A stretch of 64,000 bases of DNA from Lachnospiraceae bacterium (GCA_016294075.1 JAEDCQ010000002.1:186001-250000), one strand, 5' to 3'; positions 53,434 to 62,395 are shown, numbered from the stretch's first letter. Program-made: numbers and translations. The notes: a model not told the origin generated them from the sequence alone.

Positions 53434-54432
53434 ATGAATAAAACATTTTTTAAAGATATGCTGACAAATCAAATCAACTTAAAGACAGTTTTAGTGTTAG
53501 GTGATTTGATGGTGGATGAATATATTACCGGTAGTGTTCATAGGATTTCCCCAGAGGCACCGGTTCCGGTACTGAACTATAGGGAGAGAACAAGCAAGGT
53601 AGGCGGGGCTGCTAATGTAGCTTTTAATCTGAATGCCCTTGGTGCGAAGGTAATTGTTGCCGGTGTGGCGGCAATGGACAATTGCGGAGTGTGGCTGAGG
53701 ACGTATTTAAGTGATAACAATTTGGATTGTTCTTGTATTATAGAAGAAGAAGGACGTCTTACTACTGTAAAGACGCGCTTTGCAACAAAGGGACAACAGC
53801 TTTTTCGAATGGATCAGGAAAAGAGTGATGTAATTACAGAAGAAACACAGAAAAACTTGTTATCCATGATTTCTTCGCGTATTCATGAGATTGATGGTAT
53901 TGTATTATCGGATTATAAAAAAGGTGTTTTCAATAATCCGGAGTTTGTAAAGCAGATTATTCAGCTTGCTAATGAGAATGATGTATTAGTTGCGATAGAT
54001 TCTAAGAGCAGAAATATCCAGGCATTTGCCAATGTTGATTTTGTAAAGCCAAATAACCTTGAGTTAGAGGAAGCGGTAGGTGTTCGGATCGTAGATGATG
54101 AATCATTGGAAAAAGCAGGACGTATCTATCTTGAGAAATCAGGAGCTAAAGCTTTAGTAGTAACAAGAGGTAGTAAGGGAATTTCACTTTTTAGAAGAGA
54201 TTGTGAGCGTAAGGATTTTCCGGCAGAAAGTGTTCAGGTATTTGATGTAACAGGTGCAGGAGATACGGTAATCAGTACAATCGCTCTTAGTATGATTTGT
54301 GGTGCGGCAATTGAAGAAGCGATTCAGCTTGCCAATTTGGCAGCAGGTATTGTCATTAGTAAGATGGGAACAGTTCCCGTTCAAAATCAGGAATTATTGG
54401 AGTGTGTAAATGACTGGCAAGATAGTAAATAA
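53434..54432 (+). CDS. rfaE1: D-glycero-beta-D-manno-heptose-7-phosphate kinase
   Basis: About 332 residues, a PfkB/ribokinase fold: VLVLGDLMVDEYITGSVHRISPEAPVPVL with the substrate site, KVGGAANVAFNLNALGA, LSDYKKGVF, and DVTGAGDTVISTIALSM with the catalytic Asp. It is the kinase half of HldE as a separate polypeptide and phosphorylates C1 of heptose 7-phosphate. The frame is open from TTG 53404; ATG 53434 is chosen for its AAGGAG nine bases upstream. It overlaps the adenylyltransferase gene by 23 bases. Confidence 0.92.
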   Translation: MNKTFFKDMLTNQINLKTVLVLGDLMVDEYITGSVHRISPEAPVPVLNYRERTSKVGGAANVAFNLNALGAKVIVAGVAAMDNCGVWLRTYLSDNNLDCSCIIEEEGRLTTVKTRFATKGQQLFRMDQEKSDVITEETQKNLLSMISSRIHEIDGIVLSDYKKGVFNNPEFVKQIIQLANENDVLVAIDSKSRNIQAFANVDFVKPNNLELEEAVGVRIVDDESLEKAGRIYLEKSGAKALVVTRGSKGISLFRRDCERKDFPAESVQVFDVTGAGDTVISTIALSMICGAAIEEAIQLANLAAGIVISKMGTVPVQNQELLECVNDWQDSK

Positions 54433-54886
54433 GCAGGAATTAGTAGAAAAGATAACTGCATTGAAAGTGGATGGCAAGAAAATAGTTGCAACCAGCGGGT
54501 GCTTTGATATTATTCATGCCGGACACGTGACTTATTTGGAAGAAGCAAGAAAATTGGGAGATTGTTTGGTTGTTTTATTGAATTCTGATTCTTCTGTAAA
54601 GGCGTTGAAGGGAGAGTCCAGACCGATTAACCCAGAGGCGGAAAGGGCGATTGTAATTGCAGGACTTGCCAGCGTGGATTATGTATGTGTATTTTCAGAA
54701 CTGACTCCTTGTGATATGTATGAAGCATTTCAGCCGGATATCGTGTCAAAAGGTGGAGATTATGCAGGGAAGCATATACCCGAGATGGATGTAGTAGAGC
54801 CCTATGGCGGCTGTGTAAAATATTTAAGTCTTGTGGACAATTGTTCCACAACGGATATTATTAAGAAGATTCAAAGCAACGATTAG
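54410..54886 (+). CDS. rfaE2: D-glycero-beta-D-manno-heptose 1-phosphate adenylyltransferase
   Basis: A 158-residue nucleotidyltransferase with the cytidylyltransferase-like motif SGCFDIIHAGHVTYL (His36, His39) and VKALKGESRPINPEAERAIVIAGL, then SKGGDYAGK. It adds AMP to heptose 1-phosphate to give ADP-D,D-heptose, the second half of HldE, here split from the kinase. Split enzymes are known in several phyla. It is 14 bases from hldD. Confidence 0.92.
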   Translation: MTGKIVNKQELVEKITALKVDGKKIVATSGCFDIIHAGHVTYLEEARKLGDCLVVLLNSDSSVKALKGESRPINPEAERAIVIAGLASVDYVCVFSELTPCDMYEAFQPDIVSKGGDYAGKHIPEMDVVEPYGGCVKYLSLVDNCSTTDIIKKIQSND

Positions 54887-54900
54887 GAAGGAAACAGACA

Positions 54901-55869
54901 ATGAGTATTATTGTTACAGGTGGAGCCGGTTTTATTGGAAGTTGTATTGTACGTACATTAAATGATATTGGAAGAGAAGATATTATTATTGTGGATAATA
55001 TCGCATCCACGGATAAGTGGATGAATATGCGAAATAAAAGGTATATAAAATATGTTCATAAATCCGAGTTTTTAAAGGAGTTACCTACTTATAGTGATGT
55101 AGAAGTAATTATCCATATGGGAGCGCAGTCTTCTACAACAGAACGGGATTTTGATTATTTGTGGAATAATAATTTTGAGTATACAAAAGCATTATGGAAT
55201 TATTGTGCCGAAAAACAAATTAGTTTCATCTATGCAAGTTCTGCAGCAACCTATGGCGATGGTGAACTAGGTTTTGATGATAAAATGAACATTGATAATC
55301 TTATGCCATTGAATGGATATGGTTATTCGAAGCAGCTATTTGATCAGTGGGTAAAACATCAGGCAGTTGAGAAACCGGCGCAACATGTTGGGCTTAAGTT
55401 CTTTAATGTATATGGACCTAATGAGTATTTTAAGGGAAGCATGGCGAGTATGATTTTTCACGGATACAAGCAGATTTGTGAATTTGGTTCTGTAAAATTA
55501 TTTAAATCATGCCATCCGGATTACGAAGATGGAGGACAGCTTCGTGATTTTGTGTATGTAAAGGATATTTGTAATGTTATTTTATGGTTCTTAGAACACA
55601 AGGATGTTAGCGGTTTGTTTAATATAGGAACCGGAAAGGCTCAGAGTTTCAGAGAACTGGCAGAAGCAACATTCCATGCATTGGATATGGAGCCGAACAT
55701 CATTTACATTGATATGCCGGAGCACCTAAAAGAGAAATATCAGTATTATACACAGGCTGATATGGGGAAACTTAGAGGTGTAGGATACAAGGGGGATTTC
55801 TGTTCACTGGAAGAAGGCTGCTTGGATTATGTGAAGGAGCATTTGGCAATGAATTATCGGATATACTAG
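54901..55869 (+). CDS. hldD: ADP-glyceromanno-heptose 6-epimerase
   Basis: A 322-residue extended SDR: IIVTGGAGFIGSCIVRTL, HMGAQSSTTERDFDYLWNNNFEYT, YASSAATYGDG and GYGYSKQLFDQWV with the catalytic Tyr and Lys, FFNVYGPNEYFKGSMASMIFH, and RDFVYVKDICNVILWFLEH. These match HldD (RfaD), which inverts C6 of ADP-D,D-heptose to ADP-L,D-heptose. Its presence argues for the L,D form as donor for the GT9 enzyme. It completes the ADP-heptose pathway in the window. Confidence 0.93.
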   Translation: MSIIVTGGAGFIGSCIVRTLNDIGREDIIIVDNIASTDKWMNMRNKRYIKYVHKSEFLKELPTYSDVEVIIHMGAQSSTTERDFDYLWNNNFEYTKALWNYCAEKQISFIYASSAATYGDGELGFDDKMNIDNLMPLNGYGYSKQLFDQWVKHQAVEKPAQHVGLKFFNVYGPNEYFKGSMASMIFHGYKQICEFGSVKLFKSCHPDYEDGGQLRDFVYVKDICNVILWFLEHKDVSGLFNIGTGKAQSFRELAEATFHALDMEPNIIYIDMPEHLKEKYQYYTQADMGKLRGVGYKGDFCSLEEGCLDYVKEHLAMNYRIY

Positions 55870-55885
55870 TTAGGAAAATATATTA

Positions 55886-56667
55886 ATGGAACATACGAAA
55901 GATATCTATCAAATAACGAAGGAAGAATCAAAAAGGATTAATATTTTAAAAGTATGGCTTGCTATAATGGTAGTTTTTATTCATTCTTATAGTGATGGAA
56001 TGGATTTTACCACAGGGAACGTTAAGTTGGAATTTTCAAATTTTATTAACGCATATATAGGATATACGGGTAACCCGGTTTTATATCCGCTTTGGTTTAT
56101 GCGTGATTTGATTGTGCTTAATATTTTGGCAAAAATAATAAAAATATTGATTGATAAGTTCCCAAGAATTATTTTTGCTTGTTATTACTAATGTGGGTGT
56201 TAGGTATCTCTACCCATATTTTTTGTATTGCAACTCAGGCTTTATGTTTCTTTTGTTTTGGATATTATATTGTTAAGTATAATATCAGGTTGAGCGTAGT
56301 TGATTTGCTTGAAAAGTATAAGTTATTGACACTTTATATTGCGGTTTTAGTATTAGATATTGTATTGCGTGGAAGTGGAAGTATCCATGGTATAGTTCAT
56401 AGATTATGTATTGTTGTTGGTGTTCTTTTTTGGTTTAGATGTATGACACAATTTAATTGTGAATATTTGAATAACAAGATATTGTTTGTTTCAAAATACA
56501 GTTTTTGTATATATTTATTTCATGAAATGAGTTTAACTGTATTAAAAAAATTAGGTATGGTTCTATTACCTTTAACACCTGTTTTTCAGTTAATAGAGTA
56601 TTTACTAATTCCAGTGATTATTATTGCTTGTTGTATTTCTTTTGGTTTCTGTCTAAATCGCTTTTGA
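55886..56667 (+). pseudogene. Broken acyltransferase family 3 gene
   Basis: Frame one (55886-56191) has the acyltransferase start RINILKVWLAIMVVFIHSYSDG and soon after NPVLYPLWFMRDLIVLNIL, which in intact proteins lies more than 100 residues later; the VPLFFLISG-type helix pair between is missing, so an internal deletion is likely near 56050. The sequence then shifts by one base in a T5 run at 56172-56176 and continues in the next frame to 56667 (MWVLGISTHIFCIATQAL, SKYSFCIYLFHEMSL). Joined length is about 258 residues against 330-370 normal. It lies between hldD and a GT and is probably nonfunctional. Confidence 0.78.
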
Positions 56668-56734
56668 CCGAGATTTTATGCTATTTTAATAGGAAATCGT
56701 TAATGTTAATAATATATCTTAGGGTTTAAAGATT

Positions 56735-57838
56735 ATGAAGAAAAAAATATTACTGGCAGAACAATGGGGGGCTTGTGATGCACAAGGAAAGACCATTGGC
56801 CACACATCAAAAGTGTTAACTGAGTATGTTGATTTAATAAAGGATTCTTTTGAGATCAATGTAATTGCACACCCCAATCTGCTGGAATCAGTAGATACGG
56901 GGGGCTATTATAGTATAAAACATTTAGCATATTGTATATGTGAAGAGGAGAGGAAAACTTTTCTTACTCGAATTCAGGATAAAATAAAACTTTTTATAAA
57001 TATTGGTCAAATATGGAAACAAAAAGGATATGATGTTATATGGTTCTTTCGAGGTGATTTTTTCTTACTTTTGTATGCGCTGTTTCATCGCAAAGTTACA
57101 GGCACAAGGTATTATTGTTTAATCTACCATAATCAGTATGGTAATGGAATAATCTCTAAAATAGTCGATTTCATTTATCTACACGGTATTAGACGTTTTG
57201 ATGGGATAATATATACCCAGGAAAAAATGAGTGTACCGCATAATAATACTTTCTATATGCCAGATTATTTGTATCGTCTTGACAAATATTCTGAGTTTAT
57301 TTCAAAAGAAAAAATTGATAAAGTAGTTTGTGTTGGTACAATGAATCGTGATAAGGATTTAGAAGGTCTCGTACGAGCCTTTAATGAAAATGGATATCCA
57401 TTGGAAATCGTAGGGCGCTTTTTGGAACGTGAACATTATGAATATTTGAAAAGCATTGCCAAAGAAAATATACAGATTCAAAATGTGATTTTGACAAAAG
57501 AAGAATACAACTGCAAGTTGGGAGAAGCCAAATATTCTATCATACCATATAAAATGTCGGCTTACAGTGGAAGAACCTCTGGAGTTTTGCAGGAAAGTAT
57601 GTTTTTACAGGCAATACCAATCGCACCTAAGCAGCTTTTGGAAGATAATAATGTTCCTGGTATTGGATATAGTAATTTGAAAGAATTGGGAAAAGAGGAA
57701 CTGTTTTTTTCTAATGCTGGTTATAAACAGAAGAAAGATATGTTAATTAAGCAGCTTTTGCAAGAACAGAAGAAGGTTTTACAAAAGTATGATTGGTTGA
57801 ATGTATGTAGTCAGTTGGTGGATTTTTTAATAAAATAA
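56735..57838 (+). CDS. Glycosyltransferase family 4-like
   Basis: A 367-residue GT-B protein. The N-terminal part has ILLAEQWGACDAQGKTIGHTSKVLTEY and KGYDVIWFFRGDFFLLLYAL; the C-terminal domain begins at DKVVCVGTMNRDKDLEGLVRAF and has YKMSAYSGRTSGVLQESMFLQAIPIAPKQLL, where the second Glu of the GT4 motif is visible but the first is not. It is the last gene of the AT-rich polysaccharide part before the sulfatase-superfamily gene. It may transfer heptose, amino sugar or nonulosonate; no donor can be assigned. Confidence 0.75.
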   Translation: MKKKILLAEQWGACDAQGKTIGHTSKVLTEYVDLIKDSFEINVIAHPNLLESVDTGGYYSIKHLAYCICEEERKTFLTRIQDKIKLFINIGQIWKQKGYDVIWFFRGDFFLLLYALFHRKVTGTRYYCLIYHNQYGNGIISKIVDFIYLHGIRRFDGIIYTQEKMSVPHNNTFYMPDYLYRLDKYSEFISKEKIDKVVCVGTMNRDKDLEGLVRAFNENGYPLEIVGRFLEREHYEYLKSIAKENIQIQNVILTKEEYNCKLGEAKYSIIPYKMSAYSGRTSGVLQESMFLQAIPIAPKQLLEDNNVPGIGYSNLKELGKEELFFSNAGYKQKKDMLIKQLLQEQKKVLQKYDWLNVCSQLVDFLIK

Positions 57839-57890
57839 CGAAGATAAAGAATAATAATAACGAAAGTGTATCGAAAGGTATGAACGAAGG

Positions 57891-60092
57891 ATGGTTAAAT
57901 TGATTTTAGGACTCGTTTTAATTGGAGTTGTTTTAAGTCTTTTTAGAATTATCGCACCGAAAAGCAGAAATTGTGCATTAACAAATATAAAAAGTATTGT
58001 TCCGGAAACATTACTTTTGGTAATCACATTTGTTGTATTTTGTCCAAGTTCTTTATTTCTTGCGAATATAGGTGAATTTGCAATTAGTTATTCTAAAGTA
58101 TTGCCTGTAATATTGGCAGTTGCACTCCTGGTGACAATTACCTGTTTTATTGGGGCTGCTTTGATTTTGAATGAACGGTTATGCAGACATTATCGTGCAT
58201 TAATTGGCAGTGTTGCTTTGGGATTTTATGTACAGAGTAACTTCTTAAATCCGGATATGCCTGAATTGAATGGAACAGAAGTGAATTGGTCTGATTTTAT
58301 GCTGCCGGGTGTAGTCAGTATTGCGGTCTGGCTGATACTTATAGTAGGATTTCAAGTATTTACAGTTTGGAAGTATGACAAATTTGAAAAGGTTTCAAAG
58401 TACCTTTCTTATTTTATAAGTGCAGTACAGCTCGTTACTTTGGTCGTATTAATACTTACAACACCAAAATCCAGCGCATCAAATGTAGTTTTGACAAAAG
58501 AAGATGTATTTACAGTGGGAACCAAAGAAAATGTTATTGTCTTTGTACTAGACTCCATGGGTGGAGAGTATTTGGAAGAGAATATTAGTAAGCACGAGGA
58601 ATTAGAAACTTCACTTTCGGATTTTGTATTTTTTAGGAATGCTGTCTCAGGTGGGGCATACACAGCAGTAGGTATGCCGGTACTGTTAACTGGTATTGAA
58701 TTTGATCCAACATATCGGGGATATGAACCTTATCTTCAAGAGGCGTGGGCGGATACCACGATATATGAGGACTTAGCGGTACAGGGATATGATATCCGAA
58801 TTTTGACAGATGGAAGATATATGGCAAATGTATCCGATGAAGTGATTAAGAATGCGTATAGTATCGGGGATACATTCTATATCTCTGATTACACAGGATT
58901 TGCCAAAGATTTATATCAATTCGTGGGAATTTATACAATGCCACAGTTTTTAAAGCCTTATTTTTGGATGTATACGGAAGAAATTACGAGTGCTATAACG
59001 GCCACGAATGAAGAGGAACGAAGTTTTACGGGGGAAGAAAGTGTAGCTGATGGAGAGGTCTACAAGTTTGATGATGTAGCTTTCTATCAGGATATGAAAG
59101 CAGCTGGATTAGAAATTGCATACGATAATGCATACAGAATATATCATATTTTTGGACCGCATGCGCCATTTACAATGAATGAAAATATTGAATACGTAAG
59201 GGAAGATGTTGCTACGGAAGAAGGACAGTTGTTGGGCAGTATGAAGATTGTCTTTTCGTATATAGACCAGTTGAAGGAATTGGGAGTATATGATAACAGT
59301 ACGATAATCATAACAGCAGATCATGGACGTTCAGGGGCTGATGGGATTCAGCAGAATCCGGCACTTCTGATAAAACAGCCGGGAGAGAGTCATCCCTTGG
59401 AATATAATGATGCTCCTGTACATTTTAGAAATGTGGTTGCAACAGTGGCAAGAGCGGCATTAGATGATTACAGCAGCTATGGACCATCTGTTTATGATAT
59501 TGATGAAAAAAGTGATGTAGAGCGACTGCATACGGTGGCAGAACCGGTAAAGGTACAGAGATATGGTGAGGATGAAAATGATCAGCCATTTATGAGATTT
59601 GTTATGCCTCAGGACGCGACAGACGAAGACGGAATTATGCCATATCAACCGAAAAATATCAATAAAGTGGACTATTCTGTTGGTGACAGAATCGATTTTG
59701 GAGTGGAATCCACTTATACAGAAAGTCTGAATTATCGAATTTACAAAGAGAATAATATAGGGATTACCAGCAACGAATTCTCTATGCACTTGAATTTGCA
59801 AAATTATAACGGCGGAGATTTGGAATTCAAATTCAGCTATTCAAAGGTTTACAATGATGAGCAGAGAATGAAAATTTATGCTTCAGGTGAATTGATTTCC
59901 GATTTGACTTGTCGTAGTGAAAATATTGGACAGGATTTTATTGTGACAATACCGAAAGAACGGATAAAAGAGAATGCGCTTCCTATCCGGGTGGTATTTT
60001 ATAATGCTGTAACTCCAAAGCAGATTGGCGAAGGAGACGATACAAGAGTGTTATCGGTTGGATTTGATTATTTTGAACTGAATGAGAATTAA
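57891..60092 (+). CDS. Membrane LTA-synthase/sulfatase-superfamily enzyme
   Basis: A 733-residue protein with five or so hydrophobic helices in the first 200 residues and an extracellular alkaline-phosphatase-fold domain. Metal ligands and nucleophile can be placed: VFVLDSMGGEYL (Asp221), SGGAYTAVGMPVLLTG (Thr258 as likely nucleophile), IITADHGRSG (Asp477, His478). This is the arrangement of LtaS and phosphoethanolamine transferases, which move a phospho-group from a phospholipid to a glycan or polymer. After the catalytic domain about 130 residues form a beta-rich extension (from VDYSVGDRIDFGVES). Start ATG 57891 is preceded poorly; TTG 57900 has GAAGGA eight bases before. It neighbours a CDP-glycerol-type fusion, suggesting phosphoglycerol or similar chemistry. 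Confidence 0.82.
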   Translation: MVKLILGLVLIGVVLSLFRIIAPKSRNCALTNIKSIVPETLLLVITFVVFCPSSLFLANIGEFAISYSKVLPVILAVALLVTITCFIGAALILNERLCRHYRALIGSVALGFYVQSNFLNPDMPELNGTEVNWSDFMLPGVVSIAVWLILIVGFQVFTVWKYDKFEKVSKYLSYFISAVQLVTLVVLILTTPKSSASNVVLTKEDVFTVGTKENVIVFVLDSMGGEYLEENISKHEELETSLSDFVFFRNAVSGGAYTAVGMPVLLTGIEFDPTYRGYEPYLQEAWADTTIYEDLAVQGYDIRILTDGRYMANVSDEVIKNAYSIGDTFYISDYTGFAKDLYQFVGIYTMPQFLKPYFWMYTEEITSAITATNEEERSFTGEESVADGEVYKFDDVAFYQDMKAAGLEIAYDNAYRIYHIFGPHAPFTMNENIEYVREDVATEEGQLLGSMKIVFSYIDQLKELGVYDNSTIIITADHGRSGADGIQQNPALLIKQPGESHPLEYNDAPVHFRNVVATVARAALDDYSSYGPSVYDIDEKSDVERLHTVAEPVKVQRYGEDENDQPFMRFVMPQDATDEDGIMPYQPKNINKVDYSVGDRIDFGVESTYTESLNYRIYKENNIGITSNEFSMHLNLQNYNGGDLEFKFSYSKVYNDEQRMKIYASGELISDLTCRSENIGQDFIVTIPKERIKENALPIRVVFYNAVTPKQIGEGDDTRVLSVGFDYFELNEN

Positions 60093-60122
60093 TATCTTAA
60101 AATCAATAATTAGTAAATTGTG

Positions 60123-60151
60123 TTGAAAAATCTGCTTTTTCTTGATAACAT
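60123..60151 (+). promoter_or_regulatory. Weak putative promoter before the small membrane protein
   Basis: TTGAAA at 60123-60128, 17 bases, TAACAT at 60146-60151, with TGA directly before it as extended -10. It overlaps a 6-base AT hairpin (GAAAAA/TTTTTC, 60125-60141). It lies in the 98-base gap between 60092 and 60191 and could start the last two genes on their own. Weak evidence. Confidence 0.35.
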
Positions 60152-60190
60152 GGTTAAGGATAAAAAGTAAAATGCCAAGGAGATGTTTTC

Positions 60191-60460
60191 ATGAAGAAAA
60201 TGATTTTAAAGATAACTAAGTTTGCATATTTCTTTACCGCATGTTTTGTGATGCTATCCATTCATGCACATGCATATATCGATCCATCAGCAGTAACGTA
60301 TATTATTCAGGCTGTGGCAGCTGCATTTATTGCAATTGGTGCATTGATAACGGTATTCCGTCACAAGATCTTTGCTTTCTTTAAGAAAGGTAAAAAGGAA
60401 ACAGAAAAAAGAGAGATTCATGTAAAAGAAGATTCTGCAGAAGATTCTGCAAATGAATAA
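60191..60460 (+). CDS. Small membrane protein with YIDPSA motif
   Basis: An 89-residue protein. Residues 1-28 look like a signal peptide (MKKMILKITKF, hydrophobic core, then HAHAYIDPSA with a possible cut after HAHA). A second hydrophobic helix (IIQAVAAAFIAIGALITVF) follows, then a basic stretch (RHKIFAFFKKGKKETEKR) and an acidic tail. The AYIDPSAVTYIIQ sequence looks like a conserved motif of a small protein often next to membrane phospho-transferases, but I know no function. An AAGGAGAT precedes the ATG. It ends 13 bases before the YidC fusion, so a joint role is likely. Confidence 0.8.
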   Translation: MKKMILKITKFAYFFTACFVMLSIHAHAYIDPSAVTYIIQAVAAAFIAIGALITVFRHKIFAFFKKGKKETEKREIHVKEDSAEDSANE

Positions 60461-60473
60461 GAGGAATTAAGAC

Positions 60474-62387
60474 ATGATTAATGCAATCGGTGAAGTGTTT
60501 GGCTGGATCATGTATGGTTGCTTTAAAGTTGTAAAAGACTACGGTTTTTCAATCGTAGTCTTTACCTTATTAAGCAAGTTCATCATGCTTCCTATTTCCA
60601 TTATGGTACAGAAGAATTCCATAAAGATGGTAAAGATGTATCCGGAGATGAACCGGATTAAAGCAAAATATTTTGGAAGTTCTGATCTGATTTCGGAAGA
60701 GCAGTACCAATTATATAAGAGAGAAAATTATCATCCAATGCTGGATCTTCTGCCTGTAGTTTTACAGTTGATTATCTTAATGGGTGTTGTAACTGTTATT
60801 GGTAATCCCACAGAGTATCTTCTGCGTACTGCCGAGGAAGTGGCAGTTGGTTTGGACATGAATTTCTTTGGATTGAATCTGAGTGTTGTGCCATCGCAGA
60901 CAGGCGGAGTTTCTATTATAGTGCCGATTTTTGCCGCACTGTCAGCATGGTTGATGTGTTACGCACAGAATAAGGCAAATGTTCTTCAGGTGGAGCAGAG
61001 TAAGGCAAATCAGATATCTACATTACTACTTTCGGTAGGTTTATCTTTATATTTGGGCTTTTTTGTTGCAGCTGGTGTCGGCTTGTATTGGATTGTTGGT
61101 AATCTTTTATCGATTGTTCAGTTGTATCTGCTTAATGCATGGATTAATCCGAAAAAGTATATTGATTATGAAGAACTGGAAGAAAGTAAGAAGGAGCTGG
61201 ATAAGGTAAAACAGTATTCTTCTTCCAATAAAGCCGGGCAGAGTAAGGAAGATGCTTTAAGAGAGAAGCAGGATTACAAACGTTTCATGAAATATGGTGA
61301 AAAGCAGATTGTTTTCTATTCTGAAAAAAATGGTTTTTATAAGTATTTTCAATCTGTAATTGAGATTATTTTGAGGAAGACAGACATTGTAATTCATTAT
61401 ATTACGAGTGATCCCAAGGATGAGGTATTTGCCCTTGCAAATGACAATTTTCGGGTATATTACATTGGAGAAAATAAATTAATTGTTTTGATGATGAAGA
61501 TGGAAGCGGATATTGTATGTATGACAATGCCGGATCTCCAAAAGTATCATATCAAGCGTTCCATGGTAAAGAATGACATTGAGTATGTTTATATTGATCA
61601 TGGAATCGGCAGTGTAAACATGATGCTTCGTAAACATGCACTGGATTATTTCGATACGATATTTGCATCCAATGAGCTGGCATATCAGGAAATCCGTGCA
61701 ATGGAAAAAACTTACAATCTGAAAGAGAAACATTTGGTTAAATGGGGCTCCGGTTTGATTGATAATATGATTGCAGCCTATAATCAAGGCGAGAAGAAGG
61801 AAAATCAGAAGAAAACCATTTTGATTGCCCCCTCATGGCAGGATGGTAATTTATTAGATTTATGTATCGAGCCTATTTTAGAACAGATATTGAAAAAGGA
61901 TTATCAAGTTATACTGCGTCCACATCCTCAGTATGTGAGACATTTTGAAGAGAAATTACATGCTTTGGCTGACCGTTATAAAGAGTATGATAATTTTGAA
62001 CTGCAATTAGATTTCGCATCCAATGATACCGTATTCAATGCAGATGTTTTGATGACGGACTGGTCAGGGATCGGTTATGAATATTCCTTTACGACTTTAA
62101 AACCGACATTGTTCATTAATACCCCAATGAAGGTTATGAATCCGGATTATGAGGAAATTGGTGTTGTACCATTTGATATTGAGATTAGAGATCAGGTTGG
62201 TATTTCGGTTGAGACAGATAACCTTGATACATTAGGAGATGTTATTGACCGTTTATTAGATGATAAGGAATACTCAAGGGAAGCTATGGCAGTAGTTCGT
62301 GATAAGTATTTGTATAACGTATCAAAGAGTGGTCCTATTGGAGCAGATTATTTGATTGGAAAACTAATTGAATATTCGAAGAGATAA
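60474..62387 (+). CDS. YidC/Oxa1 insertase domain fused to CDP-glycerol glycerophosphotransferase
   Basis: A 637-residue single frame with two different domains. Residues 1 to about 220 are YidC/Oxa1-like: VVKDYGFSIVVFTLLSKFIMLPISIMVQ with Lys35 where YidC proteins have the groove Arg, KMYPEMNRIKAKY, then helices to NAWINPKKY; there is no lipoprotein signal. A charged linker (about 225-265, EELEESKKELDKVKQYSSS) leads into a TagB/TagF-like domain: VYIDHGIGS (His376), ILRPHPQYV (482-485) and TDWSGIGYE (528-532), all motif positions intact. That domain transfers glycerol (or similar polyol) phosphate from a CDP donor at the inner membrane face. The first domain may act as membrane platform or channel for the product, or for partners. 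The fusion is seen directly; function is inferred. Confidence 0.9.
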   Translation: MINAIGEVFGWIMYGCFKVVKDYGFSIVVFTLLSKFIMLPISIMVQKNSIKMVKMYPEMNRIKAKYFGSSDLISEEQYQLYKRENYHPMLDLLPVVLQLIILMGVVTVIGNPTEYLLRTAEEVAVGLDMNFFGLNLSVVPSQTGGVSIIVPIFAALSAWLMCYAQNKANVLQVEQSKANQISTLLLSVGLSLYLGFFVAAGVGLYWIVGNLLSIVQLYLLNAWINPKKYIDYEELEESKKELDKVKQYSSSNKAGQSKEDALREKQDYKRFMKYGEKQIVFYSEKNGFYKYFQSVIEIILRKTDIVIHYITSDPKDEVFALANDNFRVYYIGENKLIVLMMKMEADIVCMTMPDLQKYHIKRSMVKNDIEYVYIDHGIGSVNMMLRKHALDYFDTIFASNELAYQEIRAMEKTYNLKEKHLVKWGSGLIDNMIAAYNQGEKKENQKKTILIAPSWQDGNLLDLCIEPILEQILKKDYQVILRPHPQYVRHFEEKLHALADRYKEYDNFELQLDFASNDTVFNADVLMTDWSGIGYEYSFTTLKPTLFINTPMKVMNPDYEEIGVVPFDIEIRDQVGISVETDNLDTLGDVIDRLLDDKEYSREAMAVVRDKYLYNVSKSGPIGADYLIGKLIEYSKR

Positions 62388-62395
62388 AGAATAAG

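Noticed and set aside
60125..60141. Hairpin GAAAAA/TTTTTC as a terminator after the LTA-synthase-like gene
   Set aside because: Only six AT-heavy pairs; too weak to call, and it overlaps a possible promoter.
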